NCBI RefSeq assembly: GCF_000612505.1
Contig: NZ_CP004078.1
Location: forward strand, 3,759,252 to 3,823,251
DNA from: Paenibacillus sabinae T27
Lineage (GTDB): Bacteria > Bacillota > Bacilli > Paenibacillales > Paenibacillaceae
DNA length: 64,000 nt
Direction: 5' to 3'
In this document: positions 37,342 to 45,244 of the stretch, piece by piece
Layout of the letters: each line of letters begins with the position of its first letter
Numbering within the stretch: the stretch's first letter is position 1
Made by a program: the position numbers and the translations under genes
The notes under the pieces: model-generated
Seen by the model: the letters and a program-made list of their open reading frames with translations, nothing else
The model's database searches: none
Told to the model about the DNA's origin: nothing

Positions 37342-37409
37342 AAAGGATCAAACAGGGAATCCGGCGTCCGAAAAAAATGGCGCTGGCGGTATATCCCGTT
37401 TGACCCTTT
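37342..37409 (-). other. long inverted repeat between the transglycosylase and the desulfurase
   Basis: AAAGGATCAAACAGGGA (37342-37358) and TCCCGTTTGACCCTTT (37394-37409) pair over 16 positions with two wobble-type differences, around a 35-base loop holding a run of A on the plus strand. It fills the gap between the two genes. It may terminate the upstream gene or fold as a leader of the desulfurase-thiI message. Confidence 0.55.
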
Positions 37410-37412
37410 CTA

Positions 37413-38120
37413 TTATACCGCGTATTTGGCGCGGGCGCGTTCTATTTTGGCAATATAGGCCTGAGTCTCTTTCGGCAGCTTGTCCAATTGACCGATCAGC
37501 TCATCATCCGTGCTTACGCCAAGCTTCATTACCCGGCCCGGACCTGCGTTGTAAGCGGCCAGCGCCATATTTACCTGACCGTTGAACCGCTTCAGCTGAT
37601 AAGACAGGTAGCGGACGCCTCCGTCAATGCTCTGGGCCGGATCGAACGGATCGGACACGCCCAAGCCTTCGGCGGTGCCGTCCATCAGCTGCATCAGCCC
37701 TTTGGCGCCCGCGGAGGAAACGACCTTCGGATTGAATGACGACTCTGTATCAATAACCGCCTTAATCAGATCGACCGGCACTCCGTATTTGGCCGAAGCC
37801 GCCTGGATAAGATCGTCATACTCCGTCGGCCCAGCCGCTGCAAACGCAGCGCCATCAACCTCTGTATTCGTCATTTCCCCGGAAATAGCCCCTGACGACA
37901 AGGCGCCGACTCGCTGCCACAGCAGACCGTCTCCGTAAGAAGCCCGTGCAGGGCGACTGCCTTCTGACGACGCTTTATCTTCAAGAATCGCCTCGAACCT
38001 GAACGATCCAGACTCCACAGCTTTATTCGTTGTTGACGACACTCCCGCATCAGCTGAGCTTCTCAGGTTAATCCACTTCAGTTCGCCAGACCGGCTGGCA
38101 ACGGCTGGGTTAATCTCCAT
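37413..38120 (-). CDS. soluble lytic transglycosylase-like protein (CwlQ/YjbJ type)
   Basis: The C-terminal half is an SLT lysozyme-like domain that cleaves peptidoglycan glycan strands. Visible motifs are AVIDTESSFNPKVVSSAGAK with the catalytic Glu, GLMQLMDGTAEGLGV, and LAAYNAGPGRVMKLG. The N-terminal 110 residues are Ser/Ala/Gly-rich and unrecognised. No signal peptide is visible at the annotated N terminus, which is odd for a wall enzyme but is seen in some relatives. The 235-residue length fits YjbJ-like proteins. Confidence 0.88.
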   Translation of the reverse strand: MEINPAVASRSGELKWINLRSSADAGVSSTTNKAVESGSFRFEAILEDKASSEGSRPARASYGDGLLWQRVGALSSGAISGEMTNTEVDGAAFAAAGPTEYDDLIQAASAKYGVPVDLIKAVIDTESSFNPKVVSSAGAKGLMQLMDGTAEGLGVSDPFDPAQSIDGGVRYLSYQLKRFNGQVNMALAAYNAGPGRVMKLGVSTDDELIGQLDKLPKETQAYIAKIERARAKYAV

Positions 38121-38205
38121 GCTGCCGCATTCCCTCTTCCCATAATTTCATACTATACCCTGTATATCGGCATTTGGAATAAAATTGTTAAATATACTCA
38201 AGATG

Positions 38206-38298
38206 AAACGCCTGACGCCGTCTTTCAAGACGCAAGTGCGTTTATCGTAGAAATACAAGGTCTGTTATAAGCGTGAAACTTATAAATTCTTGTATTTC
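38206..38298 (+). repeat. copy B of a dispersed two-hairpin element
   Basis: Hairpin 1: AAACGC (38206-38211) with GCGTTT (38238-38243), and an inner CGTCTT/AAGACG stem. Spacer with TCGTAG. Hairpin 2: GAAATACAAG (38250-38259) with CTTGTATTTC (38289-38298), and an inner TTATAAG/CTTATAA stem. All four stems are perfect. It occupies most of the 246-base gap upstream of the transglycosylase gene and abuts the terminator of the 38367 gene. Confidence 0.8.
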
Positions 38299-38299
38299 C

Positions 38300-38345
38300 A
38301 AAAAAGGCTTCCAGCCCCTTATTTTAAGGTCTGAAAGCCTTTTTT
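38300..38345 (-). terminator. terminator after the 38367 gene, bidirectional
   Basis: AAAAAAGGCTT pairs with AAGCCTTTTTT, and an inner CAG/CTG and CCTTA/TAAGG extension makes a long stem. T-runs occur on both strands. It is 22 bases past the stop of the gene at 38367 and touches repeat copy B. Confidence 0.88.
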
Positions 38346-38366
38346 GTCCACCATGTCTTTCCTGAC

Positions 38367-38762
38367 TTACCGCGTGAATGGAATCATAACAAAATAGCTC
38401 AGCGTCGCGACAATACCCAGCCCGATTGCCCAGGCGCCTGCCGTCTTGCGGCCATTATTATAGGCATAGTAGCCCAGCACCGCCGCGGACGGACCCAAAA
38501 TAATCGGCCAAATGAACAGAGAAGCGATTCCTAAGGCAAGTCCTACATAACCGACTGTCTTGTACGCTTCTCCTTCCTTGTCCGCAGGCCTTGCCACCGA
38601 ACCGGCGGCAGAGTTGGTACGGACCGGAAGCGGACTTACCTCGGCAGCGTATTCTTCCCGATGCTCGGGCGCTTTGCGAGGATAATCGACTCTGCGCGGG
38701 CGCAGCGTGATTTTTTTGCGTCTGGAACCTTTGGGTCCCGAACCTTTTTGTCCACTGTCCAT
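38367..38762 (-). CDS. small membrane protein with basic cytoplasmic N terminus (DUF4190-like)
   Basis: The 131-residue protein has a strongly basic, proline-containing N-terminal half (RRKKITLRPRRVDYPRKAPE) and two membrane segments (GYVGLALGIASLFIWPIILG and WAIGLGIVATLSYFVMIPF) linked by AAVLGYYAYNNGRKTAG. The hydrophobic half resembles DUF4190 proteins. The function is unknown. It follows the DUF1540 gene by ten bases and is probably co-transcribed. Confidence 0.68.
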   Translation of the reverse strand: MDSGQKGSGPKGSRRKKITLRPRRVDYPRKAPEHREEYAAEVSPLPVRTNSAAGSVARPADKEGEAYKTVGYVGLALGIASLFIWPIILGPSAAVLGYYAYNNGRKTAGAWAIGLGIVATLSYFVMIPFTR

Positions 38763-38772
38763 GGGGCGCCTC

Positions 38773-38997
38773 CTAGGAGTTCGGCTTGAAGGTCAGACAG
38801 CAGGTTGCCGAAGAATTGTTCGCTACATCCTTGTGATTCGAAAAGGTCATTTCCTCGGCGAACTCTTCCTTCGAGCGGCTGCCAGTGTGCTTGTCGATTT
38901 CGATAATGATCGAATCGGCCTTGCAAAGGTTGTTGTCACCCCAATAATGACAGTTGCTCACACTGCAGTTGACTACCGTTTTGGCAGTATTATTCAT
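38773..38997 (-). CDS. DUF1540 cysteine-containing small protein
   Basis: The 74-residue protein carries a cysteine pattern with CSVSNCHYWGDNNLCKADSI near the N terminus and a CC pair near the C terminus, matching the DUF1540 family of spore-forming Firmicutes. The cysteines suggest a metal site, but no ligand is known. It is the first gene of a two-gene unit with the 38367 membrane protein. GGTGAT precedes the ATG. Confidence 0.82.
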   Translation of the reverse strand: MNNTAKTVVNCSVSNCHYWGDNNLCKADSIIIEIDKHTGSRSKEEFAEEMTFSNHKDVANNSSATCCLTFKPNS

Positions 38998-39125
38998 TAA
39001 TTATCACCTCGGATTCATTATATCCTTCCGGCCGGGACGCTATACGGCGCAGGAGTTCCCAAATGAGGGCAATCCGGAAGCAGCATAATTTCGAGGAAAG
39101 AGCTGCGGATCGAATGAAAAGAATG

Positions 39126-39163
39126 AAAAAAGCCTCCCGGGCACTTGCGCCCAAGGAGACTTT
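39126..39163 (-). terminator. terminator of ypuI
   Basis: On the minus strand AAGTCTCC-GGGC pairs with GCCC-GGAGGCTT around a six-base loop and is followed by TTTTTT. It lies eight bases past the ypuI stop. Confidence 0.9.
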
Positions 39164-39170
39164 GCAGAAG

Positions 39171-39665
39171 CTATACTTGATTTTGCATACGGCGTTCGGT
39201 CAAATAATCGTTCTCGTAATAAGTGAGATCATCCCGCAGCTCTTCATACACCTTGGTAATGTCCAGAATGATGTCGCGCGCCGGACGAACCGGTTTTTTG
39301 CGGAAGCGAATCGCATCTTGTCCGGTATAGGCGTAACGGCCGTCTTCCGAGTAGCTTTCATTTTTCGGATAAAAGAAGTTGTTCACACCGTAATGATATA
39401 CGTTATAGAGCGCTTTATGCGCGAAATCCTCATTGAACGTGGCCCGGCGGAGGGCAACTCCCAGCTTCTCGTACGACATCTCGGAGAATACGAGCAAATG
39501 GCGGAGATCAGACAGGAATCCTTGGTAAAAATGCGTCACCTCTTCGTCCTGCTCGGACAAGAGCTGGGGCAATGCGTAGTGGTTTAGGAACGCCTCCATT
39601 TTCTCGATGGCATATTTTAGCTTTTCTCTCGTCGTTTCGCACAATTTCTGAACATTGGCTGACAT
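39171..39665 (-). CDS. ypuI: YpuI-like protein (DUF3907)
   Basis: The 164-residue soluble protein is mostly helical, with KYAIEKMEAFLNHYALPQLL, FSDLRHLLVFSEMSYEKLGV-like stretches and an aromatic-rich middle (NVYHYGVNNFFYPKNESY). This matches the DUF3907 family represented by YpuI. No enzymatic motif or membrane segment is visible, and the function is unknown. GGGGGAG lies eight bases before the ATG. The gene appears monocistronic. Confidence 0.75.
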   Translation of the reverse strand: MSANVQKLCETTREKLKYAIEKMEAFLNHYALPQLLSEQDEEVTHFYQGFLSDLRHLLVFSEMSYEKLGVALRRATFNEDFAHKALYNVYHYGVNNFFYPKNESYSEDGRYAYTGQDAIRFRKKPVRPARDIILDITKVYEELRDDLTYYENDYLTERRMQNQV

Positions 39666-39854
39666 GGCGGTAGCTCCCCCTTATTGTCGTTAACATTAAT
39701 TGGCTTGCAGTTACATAGTTCCTTGTAATTCAATCGTTTTCATGTCTATCCTATCACAAAATAATGAACGGCGGTATCCTTTTGTATGCATGCATAAATC
39801 AGGCGGCTGTCTCCCATTCTAACCTTAATACATTGCCTAGGAGGAGCGGAATTT

Positions 39855-41744
39855 ATGTCGCGTAAAAATATTGCCATCGCCGGTCTGCTCACCGCGGTCT
39901 GCGCTTCCGTGCTGGCGGTGAGCCTGACCTCGCGTCCCGACAAGGGGACGGACGGGCTGCATCAAGGCACCGAACATCCGGTCAGGGAGCACTCCCTGAA
40001 AAAGACCGCCTTGGTACAGGATGTGTACGCCACGGAAAAGCTGAGCCGGGCCGACGCGGGCCGTGATTTGAACGCCATGCTGACGGAAACGGAAGGCAAG
40101 CCGGCCCATGATGTTGCATTATATGCGGAGAAGCTGCAGCGCAGCCACGGGCATATAGCCATGCTGATGTGGATTGATTTTTCCTCGGGAACGGTTCGAA
40201 CGTTCAAATCGGTTCCGCCGGAGGGCACCCCCGAGCAGCATCGGCTGCTTCGTCAGTATCTGAACGCCGCCAAATCGGCCGTGAAAAAGCATCAAGCCTA
40301 CGAATCGCCTTCATTTACCGTCGGTGAGCGCAAATACTTCATCATGAGCCAGCGGAGCCGGGACGGAAAGCTCGGCGTTCTCGCCCTGATCGACCAGACC
40401 CTGCTTAACCGGGTGGCGGAGCATCAGCGCAAAAATCTGCGCCTGATCCCCTACCCCAAAGAAGGCCGTTTCCGGGTCGAATCCGTGCATACCGACACGC
40501 TGCAGGACATTACCGTCAAGACGGGACATGACAACGAGAACGCGAGCCATTATTACGAGAATGAAATTGTTGTCCGGTTCAGGGAAGGGCATCCGAAGCC
40601 AAGGCAGCTGCAGACAATTTCCTCGGACATTCACTGTGAAGCGCCCCGAAAACTGGGATATGCTTACATTTTCCGCTCGCCGGATATGACTTATTCTCAG
40701 CTGAAGACGTATTTTCACTATAAGTGGCGGCCGCTCTATACCGAACCGCACTACTTGTATTTAACCAATGATGTGAACGATGAAAATACGGCTGGGGTGA
40801 TTACGCCGAACGATCAGCTGTTTTCCGCCTATCAATGGAATCTGCCTGCCATCGAAACAAGCCGGGGATGGAATTTGTCCAAAGGAAGCAACAAAGTCAC
40901 GGTCGCGGTCGTGGATACCGGCGTTCAGGCCGACCATCCCGATCTGAAGGGGCAGCTTCTTTCCGGTTATAACGCCATTTCCAAAAAAGGAAAACCCGAC
41001 GATGACGTAGGCCACGGCACACATGTCTGCGGCATTATCGGCGCTTTGGTCAACAATGCCGAGGGAGTTGCGGGCATCAGCTGGTACAACAAAATTTTGC
41101 CCGTCAAAGTGCTGGACAGCAGTGGAGCGGGCACCACCTATGCCGTAGCCGAGGGAATCATCTGGGCAGCCGATCACGGAGCCAAGGTCATCAACCTCAG
41201 TCTGGGCAATTATGCCGATTCGCAATTTCTGCACGATGCCGTCAAGTATGCCTATGACCGGGATGTCCTGCTCGTGTCCGCCGCCGGCAACGACAACACG
41301 GAACGACCGGGCTTTCCGGCCGCCTATCCCGAAGTGCTGGCTGTGGCCGCGACGAACGCTTCGGGGGAAAGAGCGTCTTTTTCCAACTACGGCGATTACA
41401 TCGATGTTGCCGCGCCGGGCGAAAGCATTGCCAGCACGTATACGGGCAGCCAATATGCGGCTCTGTCCGGGACCTCCATGGCCAGCCCGCATGCCGCCGC
41501 CCTCGCCGGTCTGGTACGCTCACTAAACCCGGATCTGACGAACAAGGAGGTCATGGATCTCATGACCAAGAACGCCGTCGATCTCGGCTCTCCGGGCCAC
41601 GACAAATATTACGGCTGGGGGCAGGTCGACATCTACAAGACGCTGCAGGCGGCGTCCGGCGGCGAGGTGCCGCTTGAGCTTTGGCCGCAGCATGTCCGGG
41701 AGAAGATCAAGCTGCTGGAACGGAGACTGGAAACAAGCCCCTAA
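39855..41744 (+). CDS. secreted subtilisin-like serine protease (S8) with long N-terminal region
   Basis: The 629-residue protein starts with an export signal (IAIAGLLTAVCASVLAVSL). Residues about 50-185 contain GHIAMLMWIDFSSGTVRTFK and ERKYFIMSQRSRDGKLGVLA, a pattern like extracytoplasmic Cache/PDC sensor domains (inference). A propeptide-like region follows (ENEIVVRFREGHP, about 233). The catalytic domain begins near residue 325 with Asp354 in VAVVDTGVQ, His387 in GHGTHVCG, Asn479 in SAAGNDN and Ser541 in LSGTSMASPH, so all catalytic residues are present. AGGAGG lies eight bases before the ATG. It is monocistronic and ends ten bases from the convergent MocR gene. Confidence 0.93.
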   Translation: MSRKNIAIAGLLTAVCASVLAVSLTSRPDKGTDGLHQGTEHPVREHSLKKTALVQDVYATEKLSRADAGRDLNAMLTETEGKPAHDVALYAEKLQRSHGHIAMLMWIDFSSGTVRTFKSVPPEGTPEQHRLLRQYLNAAKSAVKKHQAYESPSFTVGERKYFIMSQRSRDGKLGVLALIDQTLLNRVAEHQRKNLRLIPYPKEGRFRVESVHTDTLQDITVKTGHDNENASHYYENEIVVRFREGHPKPRQLQTISSDIHCEAPRKLGYAYIFRSPDMTYSQLKTYFHYKWRPLYTEPHYLYLTNDVNDENTAGVITPNDQLFSAYQWNLPAIETSRGWNLSKGSNKVTVAVVDTGVQADHPDLKGQLLSGYNAISKKGKPDDDVGHGTHVCGIIGALVNNAEGVAGISWYNKILPVKVLDSSGAGTTYAVAEGIIWAADHGAKVINLSLGNYADSQFLHDAVKYAYDRDVLLVSAAGNDNTERPGFPAAYPEVLAVAATNASGERASFSNYGDYIDVAAPGESIASTYTGSQYAALSGTSMASPHAAALAGLVRSLNPDLTNKEVMDLMTKNAVDLGSPGHDKYYGWGQVDIYKTLQAASGGEVPLELWPQHVREKIKLLERRLETSP

Positions 41745-41753
41745 ATGCGCCGG

Positions 41754-43337
41754 TCAGCCCGTTGATTCTTTCATGGCTTCCTTCAGCAGCGGTATAAGGA
41801 GCAGCAGCCCGCGCTCCATCTGTTCTTCCTCCATCTGCGCGTAGCAGAGCCGGATATGACTGGTCGAAGGCTCGCCCGCATAGCATACATTTCCCGCCAG
41901 AAAAGAGATGCCCAGCCGCGATGCCTTTCGGTACAGCTCCCCGACGTCAACGGAATGCGGCAGCTCCAGCCATAAATTGAGTCCGCCTTCGGGGAGTTTC
42001 CAGCGTACCCCACGCGGCGCGTGGCGTTTCAGCAGTCTGGCCGCCCGTTCCATCCGTGAACGCAGCGAAGACCGTAATCCCTTCATGTAGGCGTCATAAC
42101 GGCCGGAAATGAACGGGAGCAGCGCGAGCTGGATCAGCAGCGGACCGCCCAGATCGCTGGCCGCCTTTGCGGCGATCAACCGCTCAAGGATATCGCCTTC
42201 GGCCGCTAAACAGGCCATCCGGCAGCCTGGAGCGAGCACTTTACTGAAGCTCTTCATGTAGACGACATGCCCGTCCTTGTCCATGCTCTTGATGGACGGC
42301 GGAGGGGGAGAATGAAAATACAGATCCGAAAATGGGTCGTCCTCCACAATGAGACAGCGGTAGCTCCGGGCAAGCTCCAGCAGCCGCTGTCTTCTTTCTG
42401 TACTCATTGTGACCCCGCTTGGATTCTGGAACGTCGGCACCGTATAAATCAGCTTCGGCGGACGGCGGTCGCACAGCTTCGTCAGCAGGTCGATGCGCAT
42501 GCCGTCTTCATCCATCGGAACGGAAATCATCTCCGCTCCCCTTCCGGCAAATACATCGATGGCCCCCGTGTAGCTGGGCTCTTCCAGGTATACCGCGTCG
42601 CCGGGGCCAATAAAGGTACGGGCCACCAGATCGATCCCCTGCTGGGTTCCGCTCGTGATCATCAGACTGGCTGGTGACAGGGAAATGCCGCGTGCGTGCA
42701 GATGCCGGGTCATCGCTTCACGCAGCTCCACATCCCCCTGGAAATTGCCGTAGGCCGACATCAGCTCCGGCCGTTTCGCCACAAGCGATGTCATCGCCTC
42801 GCCGATTTCCTTCAGTGGAAGCAGCCCGGAATGAATCGCCGCCAGATGGAACGAATATTCGGCCTCTGAATAATCGAAATTCCGCCACAGCTGAGCCCTC
42901 GGCAAGTAATCTTCAAAACCTTCCTGCCACCCGAATTTCTTCCGGGTTCCGGTCTTTCCCTGTCCTGTATTCCGGCCCTGAGATTGGCTTCCGCCGCCAT
43001 CGTTCCCCCTGTCATTCCCGTTTGTGCTGCCGTCATCCCGGGTCCGATCGCCCGTTCGTCCACCGTTTCTTGTACCGTACTCCTCAGCCTCGCGGTCTCT
43101 TGCGGGAGAAACAAAGCAGCCGAGGCCGTGATGGCGAATGATCCGCCCGCGCCGTTCTAGGTCGGCGTACGCTTTGCTGATGGTCACCTGGCTGACGCCG
43201 AGTGAGACCGCCAGCTTCCTGACCGAAGGCAGCTTCATTCCCGGCTGAAGCAGACCGGAAGCGATACGCTGACCCAGCGCATCGCTGATCTGCAGCGGAA
43301 GCGGCTTGCCGCCACCGCGGCTCAATTCGATATGCAT
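41754..43337 (-). CDS. MocR/GntR-type transcriptional regulator with aminotransferase domain
   Basis: MocR regulators join a GntR winged helix to a pyridoxal-phosphate aminotransferase fold that senses cofactor or amino compounds. Here the winged helix (residues 8-75) shows LPLQISDALGQRIASGLLQPG and SLGVSQVTISKAYADLERRG. An unusual Gly/Asp/Asn/Arg-rich linker occupies about 78-130. The aminotransferase domain then shows TSGTQQGIDLVARTFIGPGD, TVPTFQNPSGVTMS and the cofactor lysine in MKSFSKVLAPGCRMA. It is divergent from an aminotransferase gene, the usual target arrangement. The 527-residue length is slightly above the family norm because of the linker. Confidence 0.92.
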   Translation of the reverse strand: MHIELSRGGGKPLPLQISDALGQRIASGLLQPGMKLPSVRKLAVSLGVSQVTISKAYADLERRGRIIRHHGLGCFVSPARDREAEEYGTRNGGRTGDRTRDDGSTNGNDRGNDGGGSQSQGRNTGQGKTGTRKKFGWQEGFEDYLPRAQLWRNFDYSEAEYSFHLAAIHSGLLPLKEIGEAMTSLVAKRPELMSAYGNFQGDVELREAMTRHLHARGISLSPASLMITSGTQQGIDLVARTFIGPGDAVYLEEPSYTGAIDVFAGRGAEMISVPMDEDGMRIDLLTKLCDRRPPKLIYTVPTFQNPSGVTMSTERRQRLLELARSYRCLIVEDDPFSDLYFHSPPPPSIKSMDKDGHVVYMKSFSKVLAPGCRMACLAAEGDILERLIAAKAASDLGGPLLIQLALLPFISGRYDAYMKGLRSSLRSRMERAARLLKRHAPRGVRWKLPEGGLNLWLELPHSVDVGELYRKASRLGISFLAGNVCYAGEPSTSHIRLCYAQMEEEQMERGLLLLIPLLKEAMKESTG

Positions 43338-43352
43338 CGTCAGGTCGCCTCC

Positions 43353-43381
43353 ACTGTTATATTCGTATCTTTACTGTTATA
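43353..43381. promoter_or_regulatory. 20-bp-spaced direct repeats, probable MocR operator
   Basis: ACTGTTATA occurs at 43353-43361 and again at 43373-43381, exactly 20 bases apart (two helical turns), in the 95-base divergent gap. Direct rather than inverted repeats are typical of MocR binding sites such as those of GabR. The second copy overlaps the -35 region of the aminotransferase promoter. Confidence 0.7.
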
Positions 43382-43399
43382 CTGCTCTGCCGCTATGAT
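43370..43399 (+). promoter_or_regulatory. sigma-A-type promoter of the divergent aminotransferase
   Basis: TTTACT (43370-43375) and TATGAT (43394-43399) are separated by 18 bases, with the start codon 34 bases downstream. The -35 box overlaps the second operator half. Confidence 0.65.
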
Positions 43400-43432
43400 A
43401 CCATCAAATCACAGGTTAAGGAGCAAAATTGC

Positions 43433-44656
43433 ATGAATATTGTTTACTCCACTATGGCGCAGCATCTCGGCTCATCCGCCGTACGCGATATTCTGAAACT
43501 TACTCAGGGAAGCAATGTTATCTCACTGGCCGGGGGGCTCCCTGCGGAGGAGCTGTTCCCTCTCGAGGCGGTTCGTGAAGCTTACAACCGGGTTCTGACC
43601 GGACCTGCCTCCGTTCTGCAGTATGGTCTGACTGAAGGCTACGCCCCCCTCCGCGAAAAAGTCGCCGCAAGACTGGCCCGCCAGGGAATCTCGGTATCAA
43701 CTTCGGAAGTAGTGCTGACCACTGGCTCCCAGCAGTCGATCGACCTGCTGTGCAGAATGCTGCTCGACCCCGGCGACACCGTTCTCGTCGAATCGCCGAC
43801 CTATCTGGCAGCGCTTCAGGTTCTCGGGTCCTACCGCGCCAATATCGTATCGGTCGCCAGCGACAAGGACGGCATGCTCCCTGACGATCTGGAGCATAAG
43901 CTGCAGCTCCACCGTCCCAAGCTGCTGTATGCCGTTCCAACCTTTGGCAACCCTACGGGGGCGACTTGGAGCGAAAGCCGCAGACGCAGCGTCGTAGAGC
44001 TGTGCCGCCGCTACGGTACGCTCATCCTGGAGGATAACCCCTACGGCGAAATCGCATTTACCGGAGGGGACCGGGTAGGGCTGCCGCCGCTCACGGCTAT
44101 TGACGGCGGCATGGGAGGCGGCTCGGTGGTCTACACCGGCACCTTCTCCAAGATTGTCGCCCCGGCTCTGCGCACGGGCTGGATCGCGGGCAGCCGGGAG
44201 CTTGTCACCACGGTAGCCAGAGCCAAGCAGGCCGCCGATCTGCATTCCAGCACGATCGACCAGCGCGCGCTGGATGAGCTGATGACCGGATATGACCTTG
44301 ACGGGCATATCGCCGTCATATCCCGCGAGTACGCCGCGCGGATGAAGGTACTCTCTTCCGAGCTGCGCTCCCGGAATTGGGAGGGCGCTCACTGGGAGGA
44401 GCCTCAGGGAGGCATGTTCCTGTGGCTGACGCTGGACAAGTCGGTCAATACCGCGGAGCTGCTTCCGCTCGCCGTCGCCCGAGGAGTCGCCTTCGTGCCG
44501 GGTGAAGTATTCTATCCGGCGAATCCGGACCGCAGCACCATGCGGCTGAACTTCACCCATACGCCGCCGGATCTGCTCCCGCTGGCCGTGGAACGGCTGA
44601 ACGAGGCGCTCGAAGAATGGAGCGGCAGAAGGCTTGAATCCCCAAATCCGGTCTAA
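43433..44656 (+). CDS. PLP-dependent aminotransferase (class I, 2-aminoadipate type)
   Basis: The 407-residue cytoplasmic enzyme belongs to the fold-type I aminotransferases related to LysN and aromatic or branched-chain transaminases. Motifs are VISLAGGLPAEELFP near residue 30, VVLTTGSQQSIDLLCRML, AVPTFGNPTGATWS, ILEDNPYGEIAF and the cofactor lysine in TGTFSKIVAPALRTGWI. The C terminus has PGEVFYPANPDRSTMRLNF. The amino donor is not predictable. It is divergently transcribed from the MocR gene and is its likely target. AAGGAG lies six bases before the ATG. Confidence 0.9.
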   Translation: MNIVYSTMAQHLGSSAVRDILKLTQGSNVISLAGGLPAEELFPLEAVREAYNRVLTGPASVLQYGLTEGYAPLREKVAARLARQGISVSTSEVVLTTGSQQSIDLLCRMLLDPGDTVLVESPTYLAALQVLGSYRANIVSVASDKDGMLPDDLEHKLQLHRPKLLYAVPTFGNPTGATWSESRRRSVVELCRRYGTLILEDNPYGEIAFTGGDRVGLPPLTAIDGGMGGGSVVYTGTFSKIVAPALRTGWIAGSRELVTTVARAKQAADLHSSTIDQRALDELMTGYDLDGHIAVISREYAARMKVLSSELRSRNWEGAHWEEPQGGMFLWLTLDKSVNTAELLPLAVARGVAFVPGEVFYPANPDRSTMRLNFTHTPPDLLPLAVERLNEALEEWSGRRLESPNPV

Positions 44657-44727
44657 GCCTCTTCTGAAAAAGCCATCAAGCCATCTTCATTCACCTTTGG
44701 CCTTAGCGTTCAACAGAACTTGCATTG

Positions 44728-44770
44728 AAAAAGCGGCGGCGCATCCGGGAAACCGGAAGCGCCGCCGCTT
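44728..44770 (-). terminator. terminator of rnpB
   Basis: AAGCGGCGGCGC pairs perfectly with GCGCCGCCGCTT, and on the minus strand TTTTT follows. It is about 50 bases past the 3' end of RNase P RNA. The 70 bases between it and the aminotransferase stop show nothing else. Confidence 0.92.
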
Positions 44771-44817
44771 ATGACGTGCGTTTAATTAGTCGATATATAG
44801 TGTTAGTGTTGCCAGTT

Positions 44818-45236
44818 TAGGAAAGTTTGCCGTAAGCCGGGTTCTGTGCTCTTTGTGGTAATCGCGGGAACTACCCTCCCACTGTGAGCGACAATCATCT
44901 ATCTAGGCCGTACATTGCTGCACAGCTCCAGCGACCAACCCGAACGCGCCTCAGGCGAAGGCTGCCTCTTCCTTACGGAATCGGCTGCGTTCCATTAGGT
45001 CTTGCTCCAGGTGGGGTTTACCAGGAACGAAGTCACCAGCGTTCCTCGGGGTCTCTTACACCTCGGTTCCACCCTTGCCTGTGCCGCTTGAGAGCGGCCA
45101 TCGGCGGTCCATTTCTGTGGCACTATCCTTCGGCTCGCGCCGACTGGACGTTATCCAGCACCCTGCCTTATGGAGCCCGGACTTTCCTCCCGCGGCTTGT
45201 GGCCGCCGGCGATTGTCTGTCAAACTTTCCGAACAA
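44818..45236 (-). ncRNA. rnpB: RNase P RNA (ancestral type A-like)
   Basis: This is the catalytic RNA that trims tRNA 5' ends. P1 is formed by GGAAAGTTTG at the 5' end (plus 45221-45230) and CAAACTTTCC at the 3' end (plus 44820-44829), a perfect 10-bp helix. Conserved core blocks on the minus strand are GAGGAAAGTCCGGGCTCC, AGTGCCACAGAAA, GGTAAACCCCACC, TAGATAGATGATTG and ACAGAACCCGGCTTAC. The CCGCCGATGGCC segment and the overall order resemble E. coli type A RNA more than the type B RNA of B. subtilis. Ends are approximate. Confidence 0.95.
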
Positions 45237-45244
45237 CATTATAT

